Shown: positions 9,256-17,532, counted from the first letter of the stretch. The stretch: DNA of 36,487 nucleotides from an uncultured Verrucomicrobiota bacterium (GCA_903910585.1 CAIWAH010000264.1:1-36487), one strand, 5' to 3'. Notes: generated by a model from the sequence alone, not told the origin. Translations and numbers: made by a program.

Positions 9256-9327
9256 GGCCGCAGACTGGCCGAAGGCGCCCCCGGTCGCCAAGGGGTTTAG
9301 CGCCAGTCAGAGCAGCGCTCCCTGCAA

Positions 9328-10605
9328 TCAGACCCTCGGTTCCCAGCCTTTGCGGTATTCGCGGCCCCAGAGCTTTTTGGCGGCCCGATTGCCAACCAAC
9401 TGCAGCTTGGCCGGATCGCACTCCACGGTGCCGCCCGTGCGCCAGGCGAGATTCGCGAGATGGCAGAGCAATGTGCTCTTCTGTCCCTCGGCGATCTCGG
9501 AGTTGAGCTTTTCGCCGCCGCGGATGGCGCCGATGAAGTTCGCGAAATGACGTTGGTCGTCCCACTTTCCGGCTCCTTCCGCCACAACCTGTTTCTTCGC
9601 GTCGAACTGTTTCCAGCCGGCGTCCAGCAGGAGCAATGAGCCGGCATCGCCCTGAAACACCACGCCGAAGCCGGTGCCTTCCTGGCCGCGCGGGTTGCAA
9701 CTGTGGGCCTCCCAGGTCGCGGAACAGGTCCCAAAATCGAAGGTGGCCAGCGTCGTGTCGGGCGTTTCCTGGTCGTCGTCGAAGAAGTAACGGCCACCGG
9801 CGCAGGTCACCCTCCGCGGGCAATCCACGCCCAGCCCCCAGCGGGCGAGATCGAGCGAGTGGGGACCGTTGTTGGCCATCTCACCGCCACCCCAATGCCA
9901 GCGCCAGTGCCAGTTGTAGTGGACCACATTGTCGAGGTAGGGCCGTTCTGGGGCCGGTCCTTGCCAGAGCGAATAGTCGAGCCACTCCGGCGCGGGCGCC
10001 GGTTTGCCGCGCCCAATGGTGCCGCGGTCGGCCGCATACCAAGCACGGGCCGAGCGAACCTTGCCGATCGCACCGGCATGGAGGCGCTGCATGGCTTCGA
10101 TGACATGGGGCCAACTGCGGCGTTGGTTGCCCATTTGGACGAGCCGCCCGTGCTTGCGGGCGGCGGCGACCATCAGTTCGCCCTCGCGGGGATTGTGGCT
10201 GCCGGGCTTCTCGACATAGACGTGTTTGCCGGCGGCGCAGGCGAGAATCGTGGCGGGCGCGTGCCAGTGGCTCGGCGCGGCGATGGACAGGGCGTCAATC
10301 GTGCGGTCGTCGAGGATGCGCCGGAAGTCGGTCACGAGCGCGGGCCGCTTACCGGATTTTTTCTCCACCAATGCCGCCGCCTTTTCGGCCGCCCGGCGGT
10401 CCACGTCACACACGCAGGCGACTTCGGCATGGGGCGCCGCGAGGTAACCGTTCACGTGCGCCTCGCCCCGGTGAAGTCCCATGACGGCGACACGAACGCG
10501 GTTGGAGGGCGCGGCCTGGCCGAAGATCCGGGGCAGCGTGACGGCGGTGGCCGCAACCAGCGCGGTCTGCCGGACGAAGGTGCGGCGGGAAAGGGAGTGG
10601 TTCAT
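9328..10605 (-). CDS. Tat-exported Gfo/Idh/MocA family oxidoreductase
   Basis: A 425-aa protein beginning MNHSLSRRTFVRQTALVAAT, a twin-arginine signal (SRRTFVR) of the type usual in Planctomycetes and Verrucomicrobia. The NAD(P)-binding Rossmann domain follows (RVRVAVMGLHRGEAHVNGYL; ACVCDVD; ALSIAAPSHWHAP), then the family motif VEKPGSHNPREGELM with the catalytic-type Lys, and a C-terminal alpha/beta domain containing WHWHWGGGEMANNGPHSLD-like residues. Members oxidise or reduce sugars, inositols or related polyols using a tightly bound cofactor. The substrate is not readable here; a role in periplasmic sugar breakdown would fit the DUF1080 protein elsewhere in the window. The ATG at 10605 is chosen because it starts the Tat signal. 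The upstream neighbour's stop (10673) is 67 bp away. Confidence 0.92.
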   Translation of the reverse strand: MNHSLSRRTFVRQTALVAATAVTLPRIFGQAAPSNRVRVAVMGLHRGEAHVNGYLAAPHAEVACVCDVDRRAAEKAAALVEKKSGKRPALVTDFRRILDDRTIDALSIAAPSHWHAPATILACAAGKHVYVEKPGSHNPREGELMVAAARKHGRLVQMGNQRRSWPHVIEAMQRLHAGAIGKVRSARAWYAADRGTIGRGKPAPAPEWLDYSLWQGPAPERPYLDNVVHYNWHWRWHWGGGEMANNGPHSLDLARWGLGVDCPRRVTCAGGRYFFDDDQETPDTTLATFDFGTCSATWEAHSCNPRGQEGTGFGVVFQGDAGSLLLLDAGWKQFDAKKQVVAEGAGKWDDQRHFANFIGAIRGGEKLNSEIAEGQKSTLLCHLANLAWRTGGTVECDPAKLQLVGNRAAKKLWGREYRKGWEPRV

Positions 10606-10672
10606 GACGAGTGCCGGCAGCGTGCGCTGGTAGTCGGCGACCCGTAAAGCGCCCAGCTTGGGGAAGCACCGG

Positions 10673-11350
10673 TCAGCGCTTCTCGTTGTGCTTCGCCATC
10701 GCATATTTGGCTTCGGCCAAGTCGGCGACGCGGGACTGCAAACCGGCGGCGGGAGTCAGCATTTCCCACGATTGCACCGGGTCGGCCATCAGCGCGCATT
10801 CCCAAGCGGTCCGTTCCAGCCCGCGCGGTGTGGGCTGAACGCTGCCCTGAATGAGCAGCCCTAGCTGGTTTCGGCGTTGGGCCGCGCCGGCGAGTTTGCG
10901 GCCGTGGAACAGCAGGTCGTTCTGTTCCCAGCCGCCGCCAAAGCAACGGCCCTGCCCGGTGTGGTCACAGCAACCGGCGAGTTCCGTGACCAGTCCGCAA
11001 CGGGCGAACGCCGCCTGCAACCAGGCGTGCATGTGCCGGTAGCTGTCGCGGGCGCTGCGGGCATACCAGGGATGTCCGGGCGGCACGACGACGGCATAGG
11101 TCCAGTCGGCGTCGTGGGGAACCAATCCGCCGCCGGTGGGCCGGCGGATGAGCGGCCGGAGCGGGGTGCTGGCGGCGATTTCGGCCTGCCGCTGGAAATA
11201 GCCGAAGGTCGCCGCCGGTTCGGTCCACGCGTAAAGGCGAAGGACCGGGCGGCCGAGTTGGGCCACGTGTTCCAGCAGGGCTTCGTCCCACGCCATGTTC
11301 AGCGCGGGAGGGGTCGGACCGGAGGAAAGCAGCAGCCACGGATCGGGCAC
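10673..11350 (-). CDS. Lipoate-protein ligase A / octanoyltransferase family protein
   Basis: A 225-aa protein of the BPL/LplA/LipB fold. Landmarks: NMAWDEALLEHV, LRLYAWTEPAATFGYFQ, the lipoyl-adenylate binding motif RRPTGGGLVPHDADWTYAV (69-87), and GRKLAGAAQRRN with the conserved Lys; all match LplA/LipM proteins. It would attach lipoate or octanoate to lipoyl domains of 2-oxoacid dehydrogenases or GcvH. It lacks the extra C-terminal domain of E. coli LplA, so LipM-type octanoyltransferase is as likely as ligase. A Cys-rich stretch (ELAGCCDHTGQGRCFGG) may contain the acyl-accepting Cys of LipM enzymes. The start is GTG at 11350, facing the divergent lipoprotein gene 100 bp away. Confidence 0.85.
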   Translation of the reverse strand: MPDPWLLLSSGPTPPALNMAWDEALLEHVAQLGRPVLRLYAWTEPAATFGYFQRQAEIAASTPLRPLIRRPTGGGLVPHDADWTYAVVVPPGHPWYARSARDSYRHMHAWLQAAFARCGLVTELAGCCDHTGQGRCFGGGWEQNDLLFHGRKLAGAAQRRNQLGLLIQGSVQPTPRGLERTAWECALMADPVQSWEMLTPAAGLQSRVADLAEAKYAMAKHNEKR

Positions 11351-11450
11351 GGCGGGACGTTCGACGCCCGCCGACCGGGGGCAAGGCCGTTTCTCCCCGG
11401 CCGGGGGATTGCGTCGTTGGCGTCGTCATGCCACCAATCGCGGACTCAAT

Positions 11451-12914
11451 ATGCGTTTGCTGAGCTGTCTGAGCCTTGTGCTCGCCGTGTGCTGTTGGAC
11501 CGGTTGCAAGCCGTCCGGTCCGCCCGTCGAGGTCCGCTGGCGTTTTGTCGGCGGCGACACGCTCCAGCGGCAGACCAACGCCCCGGTGCTCCGCGAGGCG
11601 CTCACGCTTAAGGAGGGCGCCCCCCTGTTCGGCCTGCTGGTCACCAACGCGGCGGAAAAGCTGTGGCAGCTGACGACCGGCGAAACCAACGTGCCCGCCT
11701 CGGCCCTTCCTCACGGAGCCATCATCGCCGAGGCCCTGTTGGGCAAAATGTCGCTGGGACACGTTTACCGCGGCGCCGGCGAACGGCGCGATTGGGCGGT
11801 GGCCTTCTCGGCGGAGGCGGGGTCGGACAATCTGAAGGAGGCTTGGACGAAGTTCTTCGCCGCGGCCAATCCGGCGGCAACGCCCGCAGTCACCGCCTCC
11901 GGTCCCTGGGTGGTCGCCGTGTCCGACTCCAAGCAGTTTCCCCCGGCGGCAATCCTCACCGAACTGGCCAAGATTCCGGCCGAAGCCGGCGACGCGCTGC
12001 GGCTGGATCTGAATCCCGCCAAAGGGCCGGCAGTGACGTTGGTCGCGCAACTCAAGGACGGCGTCGTCCGGCTGAATTCCAAGCTGAAGTTCCCGGGCTC
12101 GACGGCGTTTCCAGCCAGCCTGCCGAACTGGCAGGTTCCGCGGCTGGTGCGCGATCCGCTGGTCCAGTTCGCGGCCGTGCGCTGGCCCGCGCCGCTGCTG
12201 GAACAGTTCCCGGCCCTGCGTCTGCTGACCGGCGACAGCCAGCCCACCCAGTTGTTCCTGTGGGGCAATCCGCTGGCCCCGCCGGTGGTTGACCTGCGCA
12301 CCTACGTCGCGGTGGTGGGCATCGATTCGCAGAAGCGCTTCAACGAGATCGTTTCCGGGCTGGAACCGCTGTTCAACGTGGCGGAATCGAACGCGGCCTA
12401 CGAAGGCCGGATCACCATCGAGCCTTCCCTGCCCCGCATCTCGCTGCACGGTCTGCCGGGCCTGACCCCGCCCACGGCGCTCGTGATCACCAACGACACC
12501 GCGCCCTACCTGCTGCTGGGCGGGGCGCGCCCCGTGCTGAGCTCCAACCGCCCTCCGGCCGAACTCATCCAGCAGTTCGACCGCTCCGGAGTCGTTTTCT
12601 ACCACTGGGAGATCACCGGCGAAGCCCTGCGAAACTGGGTCACCGTGGACCAGATGCGCGACATGGTGCTGCGCGAACGGGCCCACATCCGCGCGGCGGT
12701 TTCCCGCTGGGTGCAGGCGCTGGCCGCCAAGACCGAACTCAACACCGTGACGGAAGCCTCCGTCACCGGAGACCATGAGCTCACCGTGCTGCGCAAGGCC
12801 CCGGTCGGATTGACCGCGATCGAACTGACCGCGCTGGCCCGTTGGCTGGGCGAAGACGCCCCGCTGGAGCGAACCCGCCGGACGGTTCCCGCCGCCCTGC
12901 CCCGCAAACGCTGA
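11451..12914 (+). CDS. Putative lipoprotein of unknown function
   Basis: A 487-aa protein starting [19 protein letters not shown], a short lipoprotein-type signal in which Cys19 would be lipidated (the residues before it, WTG, deviate from the usual LxGC lipobox). The rest is soluble, with repeated pieces that look like two similar alpha/beta lobes (for example [50 protein letters not shown]). I recognise no catalytic motif and no family. The start is the ATG at 11451, since upstream residues in frame lie in the divergent promoter region. The stop is 5 nt before pdxJ, so it may be the first gene of a pdxJ-acpS operon, which says nothing firm about its role. Confidence 0.75.
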   Translation: MRLLSCLSLVLAVCCWTGCKPSGPPVEVRWRFVGGDTLQRQTNAPVLREALTLKEGAPLFGLLVTNAAEKLWQLTTGETNVPASALPHGAIIAEALLGKMSLGHVYRGAGERRDWAVAFSAEAGSDNLKEAWTKFFAAANPAATPAVTASGPWVVAVSDSKQFPPAAILTELAKIPAEAGDALRLDLNPAKGPAVTLVAQLKDGVVRLNSKLKFPGSTAFPASLPNWQVPRLVRDPLVQFAAVRWPAPLLEQFPALRLLTGDSQPTQLFLWGNPLAPPVVDLRTYVAVVGIDSQKRFNEIVSGLEPLFNVAESNAAYEGRITIEPSLPRISLHGLPGLTPPTALVITNDTAPYLLLGGARPVLSSNRPPAELIQQFDRSGVVFYHWEITGEALRNWVTVDQMRDMVLRERAHIRAAVSRWVQALAAKTELNTVTEASVTGDHELTVLRKAPVGLTAIELTALARWLGEDAPLERTRRTVPAALPRKR

Positions 12915-12919
12915 CCCAC

Positions 12920-13684
12920 ATGCTGAAACTCGGGGTCAACATAGACCACGTCGCCACCGTGCGGCAGGCACGCTATCGCTCGAACCCGGACTCGCGTCGG
13001 CGCGTGGAACCGGACCCGGTCGAGGCCGCGCTGCTCTGCGAACGCGCCGGATGCCATGGCATCACCGCCCATCTTCGCGAAGACCGGCGCCACATCATCG
13101 ACGAGGACATCGTCCGCCTCCGCCAGGCGATCACGACCCGCCTGAACTTCGAGATGGCAAACTCCGAGGAGATTATCGCCATCGCGCTCCGGGTGCGGCC
13201 CGACATTGTCTGCCTCGTGCCCGAGCATCGGCAGGAAGTCACCACGGAAGGCGGCCTCGACGTGGCCGGGCATTCCGCCTCCCTGCGCGAAACGGTTCGT
13301 CGCCTCAACGGTGCCGGTATCCTCGTCAGCCTCTTCGTCGATCCCGAACCGGCGCAAATGGAAGCCGCCGCGACGGTGGGCGCCCAGTTCGTGGAACTTC
13401 ATACCGGGCGTTACGCCGACCACTTCCATCTCAAGCGGGAACGCAACGATGAGCTGCAACGCCTCATCGCGGCCGCCGAGGCTGCCCGTTCAGCCGGCCT
13501 CCAGGTGAACGCCGGGCATGGGCTGACGGTGGAGAACGTCGCCCTGATCCACCTCGTGCCGCACCTCGAGGAGCTGAACATCGGCCACAGCCTCATCAGC
13601 CGCGCAATCTTTGTCGGGCTGGAAACGGCCATCCGGGAAATGCTCGGCGCGATGGCCGGCTATGCCGCCGGCCCCAAGGCATGA
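12920..13684 (+). CDS. pdxJ: Pyridoxine 5'-phosphate synthase
   Basis: A 254-aa TIM-barrel enzyme that condenses 3-amino-2-oxopropyl phosphate with 1-deoxyxylulose 5-phosphate to pyridoxine 5'-phosphate in the DXP-dependent vitamin B6 pathway. Diagnostic stretches are [15 protein letters not shown] at the N terminus, [61 protein letters not shown], and [14 protein letters not shown]; these contain the phosphate-binding and catalytic His/Glu residues. The length is typical. The ATG at 12920 starts directly at the conserved block. It overlaps acpS by 4 bp (ATGA), a pairing seen in many bacteria. Confidence 0.97.
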   Translation: MLKLGVNIDHVATVRQARYRSNPDSRRRVEPDPVEAALLCERAGCHGITAHLREDRRHIIDEDIVRLRQAITTRLNFEMANSEEIIAIALRVRPDIVCLVPEHRQEVTTEGGLDVAGHSASLRETVRRLNGAGILVSLFVDPEPAQMEAAATVGAQFVELHTGRYADHFHLKRERNDELQRLIAAAEAARSAGLQVNAGHGLTVENVALIHLVPHLEELNIGHSLISRAIFVGLETAIREMLGAMAGYAAGPKA

Positions 13685-14070
13685 TCGTCGGACTGGGAAT
13701 CGATGTGGTGGAGGTGGACCGCATCCGGGATTCCCTGAAGCGGTTTGGCGACCGTTTTGCGGCCAGAATCCTGACTCCCGCGGAAGCCGGCTACTGCTCG
13801 ACCTGCGCCGATCCGGCACTTCACGTGGCGGCGAGGTTCGCGGCGAAGGAAGCGGCCGGCAAGGCCCTCGGAACGGGCATCGGCATTGAGCTCGCCTGGC
13901 ATGACGTCGAGGTGGTGCGGCATCCGTCCGGCGTTCCGGAACTTCGGTTGCTCGGCAAAGGCCGCGAACTCGCAGACCAGCGGACCATCACGCGAATCCA
14001 CCTCAGCCTGACCCATACCGCGCGGTCGGCGGCCGCCGTGGTGATTTTGGAGACCCTGGAAAAAGATTAG
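13681..14070 (+). CDS. acpS: Holo-[acyl-carrier-protein] synthase
   Basis: A 129-aa phosphopantetheinyl transferase that moves the 4'-phosphopantetheine arm from CoA to acyl carrier protein. The family signatures are complete: [15 protein letters not shown] with the metal-binding Asp8, [16 protein letters not shown] with the second acidic ligand (Glu), and [16 protein letters not shown] near the C terminus. It is normal in length and starts within the pdxJ stop (ATGA), so translation is coupled. The final G of its stop codon is the first base of a strong hairpin. Confidence 0.96.
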   Translation: MIVGLGIDVVEVDRIRDSLKRFGDRFAARILTPAEAGYCSTCADPALHVAARFAAKEAAGKALGTGIGIELAWHDVEVVRHPSGVPELRLLGKGRELADQRTITRIHLSLTHTARSAAAVVILETLEKD

Positions 14071-14134
14071 GCCGCAGGTCCCCAAGGAGTGGGGGAGCCA
14101 GGACCTGCGGCCACGCTGGGTTTTATCCCAGCGT
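14070..14134. terminator. Tandem hairpins between convergent acpS and sigma factor genes
   Basis: Two inverted repeats in a row: a perfect 12-bp stem (14070-14081 with 14101-14112, GGCCGCAGGTCC type) and a perfect 8-bp stem (14113-14120 with 14127-14134, ACGCTGGG type, loop TTTTAT). They sit exactly between two converging genes, so a bidirectional terminator is the natural reading. Neither has a long T-run, so the mechanism is uncertain. Confidence 0.7.
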
Positions 14135-14144
14135 TCGGGGAAAA

Positions 14145-15212
14145 CTACATTGCCGGCTCGGCAATCGGTTTCGGGGACCAGTCTTCTTCTGCCTCTGGAC
14201 TCCGAACCGCCTCAAATTGCTCAATCCGATTTCGCAATTTTGCAAGCGCTATGTTTTGCAACTGACGAATTCGTTCACGCGTGACCCCGAACTGTTTGCC
14301 GATTTCATCGAGCGTTTTTTCCTTCTGGCCGTCCAGTCCGAAGCGGCGTCGGAGGATGGTCAGTTCGCGCTCGTCCAGGATGTTGAGGAAATCGCGGACC
14401 ATGCTGTGGGTGGTCTGGTGGTTGAGGTTGTCGTATGGGTTGAGCGACTGGGTGTCAGGCACGACATCGCCCAGCCGGCTGGAATCTTCATCGGCCAACG
14501 GCTCATCCAGTGAAGCGGTTTTCATCGCCGCCGACTGCCACAGCCGAACTTTTTTTGGGGTCACGCCCAGTTCCTCGGCCAATTCCTCAACCTCGGGCTC
14601 GCGGCCCAGCTCCTCCTGGAGTTTGAGCGCGACCTTCCGCATCCGGCTGATCTTGTCCACCAGGTGCACCGGCAGCCGGATCATCTTGGACTGATTGGCC
14701 AACGCCCGCTTGATGGACTGCTTGATCCACCAGGAGGCGTAGGTCGAAAGTTTGCCTCCCTTGGCCGGATCGAACCGTTCGACGCCCTTCATGAGGCCGA
14801 TGTTGCCCTCGTTGATCAGGTCCAGCAGCGGGAGGCCAAAGCCGTCGTAATCGCGGGCAATCTTCACCACCAGCCGCAGGTTCGCCCGGATCATGTGCTC
14901 CCGGGCGCCGAGATCACCCCGCTTGATGCGTGCCGCCAGCTCGATCTCCTCCTCCACAGTCAGGAGAGGAACTTCGACGGCGTCGCGCATGTAAAGGGTC
15001 AGGGCGCTGCCGCCTTCCGCATAAACCGAAGGCGGAGTGACTGTCGGCGCGGTTCTGGCCGCGGATTCCGCGATGGCTGCCACTGCCACCGCCGGCGCGG
15101 GAGCTGCTTCGGAATCCGGCTTACCGTCAAGCGACCTGCGGGCCGCGGCAGACTTCACAGTGACCCGTTGGGGGCGGAGAGCTTTACTGATGCGTTTCAC
15201 GAGGCGCTTCAT
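14145..15212 (-). CDS. RNA polymerase sigma-70 family factor (RpoD/RpoS-like, group 1 or 2)
   Basis: A 355-aa sigma factor. A basic, Ala/Pro-rich N-terminal leader (1-62) replaces region 1.1. Region 1.2 follows (LTLYMRDAVEVPLLTVEEEIEL, 71-92), then region 2 (NLRLVVKIARDYDGFGLPLLDLINEGN; RFDPAKGGKLSTYASWWIKQSI, 146-167; promoter -10 readers in ALANQSKMIRLP), region 3 (187-258) and region 4 with helix-turn-helix TLDEIGKQFGVTRERIRQLQ (300-319). Regions 2.4 and 4.2 are RpoD-like, so it should read ordinary -35/-10 promoters. Whether it is the principal or an alternative sigma cannot be settled from one window; its short N terminus and regulated-looking promoter suggest an alternative one. It diverges from the MerR/B12 regulator across a repeat-bearing spacer. 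Confidence 0.93.
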   Translation of the reverse strand: MKRLVKRISKALRPQRVTVKSAAARRSLDGKPDSEAAPAPAVAVAAIAESAARTAPTVTPPSVYAEGGSALTLYMRDAVEVPLLTVEEEIELAARIKRGDLGAREHMIRANLRLVVKIARDYDGFGLPLLDLINEGNIGLMKGVERFDPAKGGKLSTYASWWIKQSIKRALANQSKMIRLPVHLVDKISRMRKVALKLQEELGREPEVEELAEELGVTPKKVRLWQSAAMKTASLDEPLADEDSSRLGDVVPDTQSLNPYDNLNHQTTHSMVRDFLNILDERELTILRRRFGLDGQKEKTLDEIGKQFGVTRERIRQLQNIALAKLRNRIEQFEAVRSPEAEEDWSPKPIAEPAM

Positions 15213-15247
15213 GGGCAGGGATGAAAATGGAGTTTCGCCGAACGGGC

Positions 15248-15301
15248 ATGTCTATCGCTTGTCTAATTAAACATGTCAAACTTTTGTCTATGTTTTGTTG
15301 T
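15248..15301. repeat. Array of TTGTCTA-type units at 11-bp spacing (candidate operator over the sigma promoter)
   Basis: Units begin at 15248 (ATGTCTA), 15259 (TTGTCTA), 15273 (ATGTCAA), 15284 (TTGTCTA) and, weaker, 15295 (TTGTTGT). Neighbouring units are 11, 14, 11 and 11 bp apart, so they mostly share one face of the helix. They cover the -35 and -10 of the candidate sigma-factor promoter. The tandem 11-bp layout resembles operators described for CarH-type regulators, and a CarH-like gene is encoded next door. Confidence 0.65.
15251..15279 (-). promoter_or_regulatory. Candidate sigma-70 promoter for the sigma factor gene
   Basis: On the minus strand TTGACA (15274-15279) is followed after 17 bp by GATAGA (15251-15256). 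The -35 is perfect and the -10 weak. A transcript would start near 15244, about 32 nt before the ATG at 15212. Both boxes fall inside repeat units of the array at 15248-15301, so a bound regulator would block polymerase. Confidence 0.55.
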
Positions 15302-15390
15302 GATTGTTCTTGCTTGAAACGGCCATTTCCTCGGCAATGACTGCGTCTTTCGTAGTGATCCGTTTTCAATTGCCAGTCACAAGTTGGATC

Positions 15391-15416
15391 TTGTTTAAGT
15401 TTTGTCTGACATGTCA
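15391..15416. promoter_or_regulatory. Second repeat pair and palindrome over the MerR gene start
   Basis: TTGTTTA at 15391 and TTGTCTG at 15402 are again 11 bp apart, and the 10-bp perfect palindrome TGACATGTCA (15407-15416) contains the ATG at 15411. No Shine-Dalgarno sequence precedes the ATG, so the mRNA may be leaderless or have a very short leader. Binding here would allow the regulator to control its own gene. Confidence 0.5.
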
Positions 15417-16364
15417 GCCGTTCGCCATCCCATCAAAGTGGTCGCTCAGCGCACCGGCCTGAGCCCGCATCTAATCCGAGTCTGGGAAAAGCGCTATGCC
15501 ACCATCCGGCCGGAGCGGTCGGGCGGTAACCAGCGGCTCTACAGCGACACCGACATTGAGCGTCTGGCGTTGCTGAAGCGGGTCGTGGATGCCGGACATT
15601 CCATCCGGACCGTGGCCTCCTTGGAAACCTCGCAGCTGCGGAACTTGGCCGACTCGGTCAGCCGACCCGCGGTGATTTTCCCGTCCGGCGCGGACGCCGG
15701 CCCGGCGATGCGAACTCCATCGAAGGATCCGGCCGCGTTCATCGAAAGTGCTTTTGCCGCCGTGTCCGCCCTCGACTCCGGCGGTCTGGAAAGAGCCCTG
15801 GAGGACGCCTCCGTCGCCTTGGGACAGGTGGCGCTGCTGAACCGGGTCGTGGGCCCCCTTGTCCATCGGGTCGGAGAATCTTGGCGCACTGGAGAACTCA
15901 AAGTGGCCCACGAACACCTCGCCACGGCGGTGATCCGGACTTTCCTCGGGCACACTTCCCGCCCCATGGCTCTCCATCCGTCGGCCCCGGCGATTCTGGT
16001 CACCACACCGGCGGGACAGCTGCATGAACTGGGCGCCGTGCTGGTCGCCGCCTGCGCGGCTGCCCATGGCTGGCGGGTCATCTATCTCGGGCCTTCGCTG
16101 CCGGCCGAGGAAATTGCCGGTGCCGCCCGTCAGAGCGCAGTGCGGGCCGTTGCCCTCAGCATTGTTCATCCCGAGGATGATTTTTCGCTCGCCAACGAAA
16201 TCACCCGGCTACGACGCCTTCTGCCTGCGGAGATGACCGTGCTCGCCGGCGGCCGGGCTTACTCGGCCTATCGGGCTTCATTTGAAGCGATCCACGCGAT
16301 CCTGTGCGACGATCTGGATGATCTCACCGCGGCACTGGAATCCTTGCGGGCCGGGAAAAACTGA
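15411..16364 (+). CDS. MerR-family regulator with cobalamin-binding domain (CarH/LitR-like)
   Basis: A 317-aa transcription factor. The winged MerR helix-turn-helix occupies about 7-77 (IKVVAQRTGLSPHLIRVWEKRY; GNQRLYSDTDIERL). A linker leads to a helical bundle (about 105-180) with W158-x9-E168-H169 (GESWRTGELKVAHEHLA), then a B12-binding Rossmann domain (about 193-310) with QLHELGAVLVA (His205, the expected lower cobalt ligand), WRVIYLGPSLPAEEI and VLAGGRAYS. Trp-x9-Glu-His and the later His have nearly the spacing known from Thermus CarH (131/141/142/177), an adenosylcobalamin-dependent light sensor and repressor. The residue after the Trp is Arg159, where Thermus CarH has His132. The ATG at 15411 is used; a TTG three codons earlier is possible. 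Inferred role: light/B12-responsive repressor of the divergent sigma gene and of itself. Confidence 0.9.
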   Translation: MSAVRHPIKVVAQRTGLSPHLIRVWEKRYATIRPERSGGNQRLYSDTDIERLALLKRVVDAGHSIRTVASLETSQLRNLADSVSRPAVIFPSGADAGPAMRTPSKDPAAFIESAFAAVSALDSGGLERALEDASVALGQVALLNRVVGPLVHRVGESWRTGELKVAHEHLATAVIRTFLGHTSRPMALHPSAPAILVTTPAGQLHELGAVLVAACAAAHGWRVIYLGPSLPAEEIAGAARQSAVRAVALSIVHPEDDFSLANEITRLRRLLPAEMTVLAGGRAYSAYRASFEAIHAILCDDLDDLTAALESLRAGKN

Positions 16365-16591
16365 ACGTTCGGCGCGGCTCGCCCCCGGCTGAAACAGAGC
16401 CGCCGGGCCGCCGCCCGACGGTGCAGGCACCGAAAAGTTGCCTCGGACAGCCAGGCAATGGCTCAATCCCTTGCGCTTCGGCCCGGAGTGGCCACTCTGC
16501 CTGCGCAGTTTCCCGCCAGTCCGGTTGTGGCAGGACTCGTCGCCCGCCTTGGCACCTAGGGGCGGCAGCCGGACTTCAGGAAGATTCCTCA
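16365..16591. other. Intergenic spacer with small hairpins
   Basis: This 227-bp spacer lies between the MerR gene and the response regulator. It holds two small inverted repeats, CGGCT/AGCCG (16386-16390 / 16398-16402), possibly ending the MerR transcript, and TTGCCT/AGGCAA (16438-16443 / 16453-16458). The frame of the response regulator is open through part of it, but the residues there show no domain. I see no convincing promoter boxes. Confidence 0.4.
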
Positions 16592-17503
16592 ATGAACCAG
16601 CCTCCGGCCACCATCCTCGTCGTGGACGACCTCCCGGCGAACCTGGGCCTGCTTTTCGACGCCCTGACCCACGCAGGTCACCGCGTCCTCGTGGCGGAAT
16701 CCGGAGAAAGCGCCCTGGCCCAACTTCAGCACGAAACACCCGATCTGGTCCTCTTGGACTACATGCTGCCCGGCATGGATGGCATGGAGGTCTGCAAGCG
16801 GATCAAGGCCCGCCCCGAATGCGTGGACCTCCCGGTCCTGTTCCTCACCGCGGTCAACGAACTCGACGAAAAGGTTCGCGCACTGGACGCCGGCGCGGTG
16901 GATTACGTCACCAAACCGATCCAGACCCCTGAGGTCCTCGCCCGCGTCCGCACCCACCTGCGCATCGCCCGCCTCCAACGTGAGCTGGCCGATGAACTGG
17001 AAATGCGCCGTGAAGCCGAAGAGCAACTCCGCGATTCCCTCGACCAGGCGCTCGTCGTCGTGAATCCCGAGGGCAGAATCCTCTTCGCAACCCGGCTGGC
17101 GCAGACCCTGTTGACCCGCAGTTTTCCGTCGGCCTTGCCCGGGAACCTCCCGGCCGAACTGCGCTCACTGGCCAATGACCGAACCGCCAAACCGGGGCAG
17201 GTGGCTCCCGGCCTGAGCGCACGCCCCCTGACCGGCGGCCCCGGAGAGCCCTTGGTCATCGAGCTTCAGGCACAGACCTCGCTCGGCCCGAATGCGCTGC
17301 TCAGCCTCGGGCTCACGCCCCGTGAGGCCGAAGTTCTGTTCTGGCTCAGCGAAGGCAAAACCAACGCCGAGATCGGCCTCATCCTGAACTCCGCCCGCCG
17401 CACGGTGGAAAAGCACGTCGAGCACATCCTCGAAAAGCTCGGGGTTGAGAATCGCGCCGCCGCCATCCGGTCCGCCCTCGCGGTGCTGAAGCAGGCCGCC
17501 TGA
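16592..17503 (+). CDS. Response regulator: receiver domain, linker/PAS-like segment, LuxR-type HTH
   Basis: A 303-aa protein. The receiver domain (about 6-122) has the acidic pair Asp12-Asp13, phospho-acceptor Asp56 (LLDYMLPGMDG), Thr86 (LFLTA) and Lys108 (VTKPI). A coiled coil (about 125-150) leads into a short PAS-like piece (QALVVVNPEGRILFATRLA). The C-terminal GerE/LuxR helix-turn-helix (about 240-300) reads LTPREAEVLFWLSEGKTNAEIG then SARRTVEKHVEHILEKLGV. The order resembles response regulators that pair with hybrid kinases; no intact kinase is next to it, only the broken one at 1-2593. The ATG at 16592 starts right before the receiver. Targets are unknown. Confidence 0.9.
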   Translation: MNQPPATILVVDDLPANLGLLFDALTHAGHRVLVAESGESALAQLQHETPDLVLLDYMLPGMDGMEVCKRIKARPECVDLPVLFLTAVNELDEKVRALDAGAVDYVTKPIQTPEVLARVRTHLRIARLQRELADELEMRREAEEQLRDSLDQALVVVNPEGRILFATRLAQTLLTRSFPSALPGNLPAELRSLANDRTAKPGQVAPGLSARPLTGGPGEPLVIELQAQTSLGPNALLSLGLTPREAEVLFWLSEGKTNAEIGLILNSARRTVEKHVEHILEKLGVENRAAAIRSALAVLKQAA

Positions 17504-17532
17504 GCCGGGAAGCACGCCGTTTCAAGCTCCGT

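Noticed and set aside
10965..12776. Long minus-strand frame opposite the lipoprotein gene, running into the lipoate-ligase-like gene
   Set aside because: Low-complexity Gly/Arg/Gln-rich translation with no motif; the sense-strand genes explain the region.
15248..15301. Direct repeats considered as a CRISPR-like array
   Set aside because: Units are only about 7 bp at 11-bp spacing with no spacers, and no cas gene is present; an operator fits far better.
16421..16591. N-terminal extension of the LuxR-type response regulator
   Set aside because: The extra 57 residues are Ser/Arg/Cys-rich with no domain; the ATG at 16592 begins at the receiver domain as in the family.
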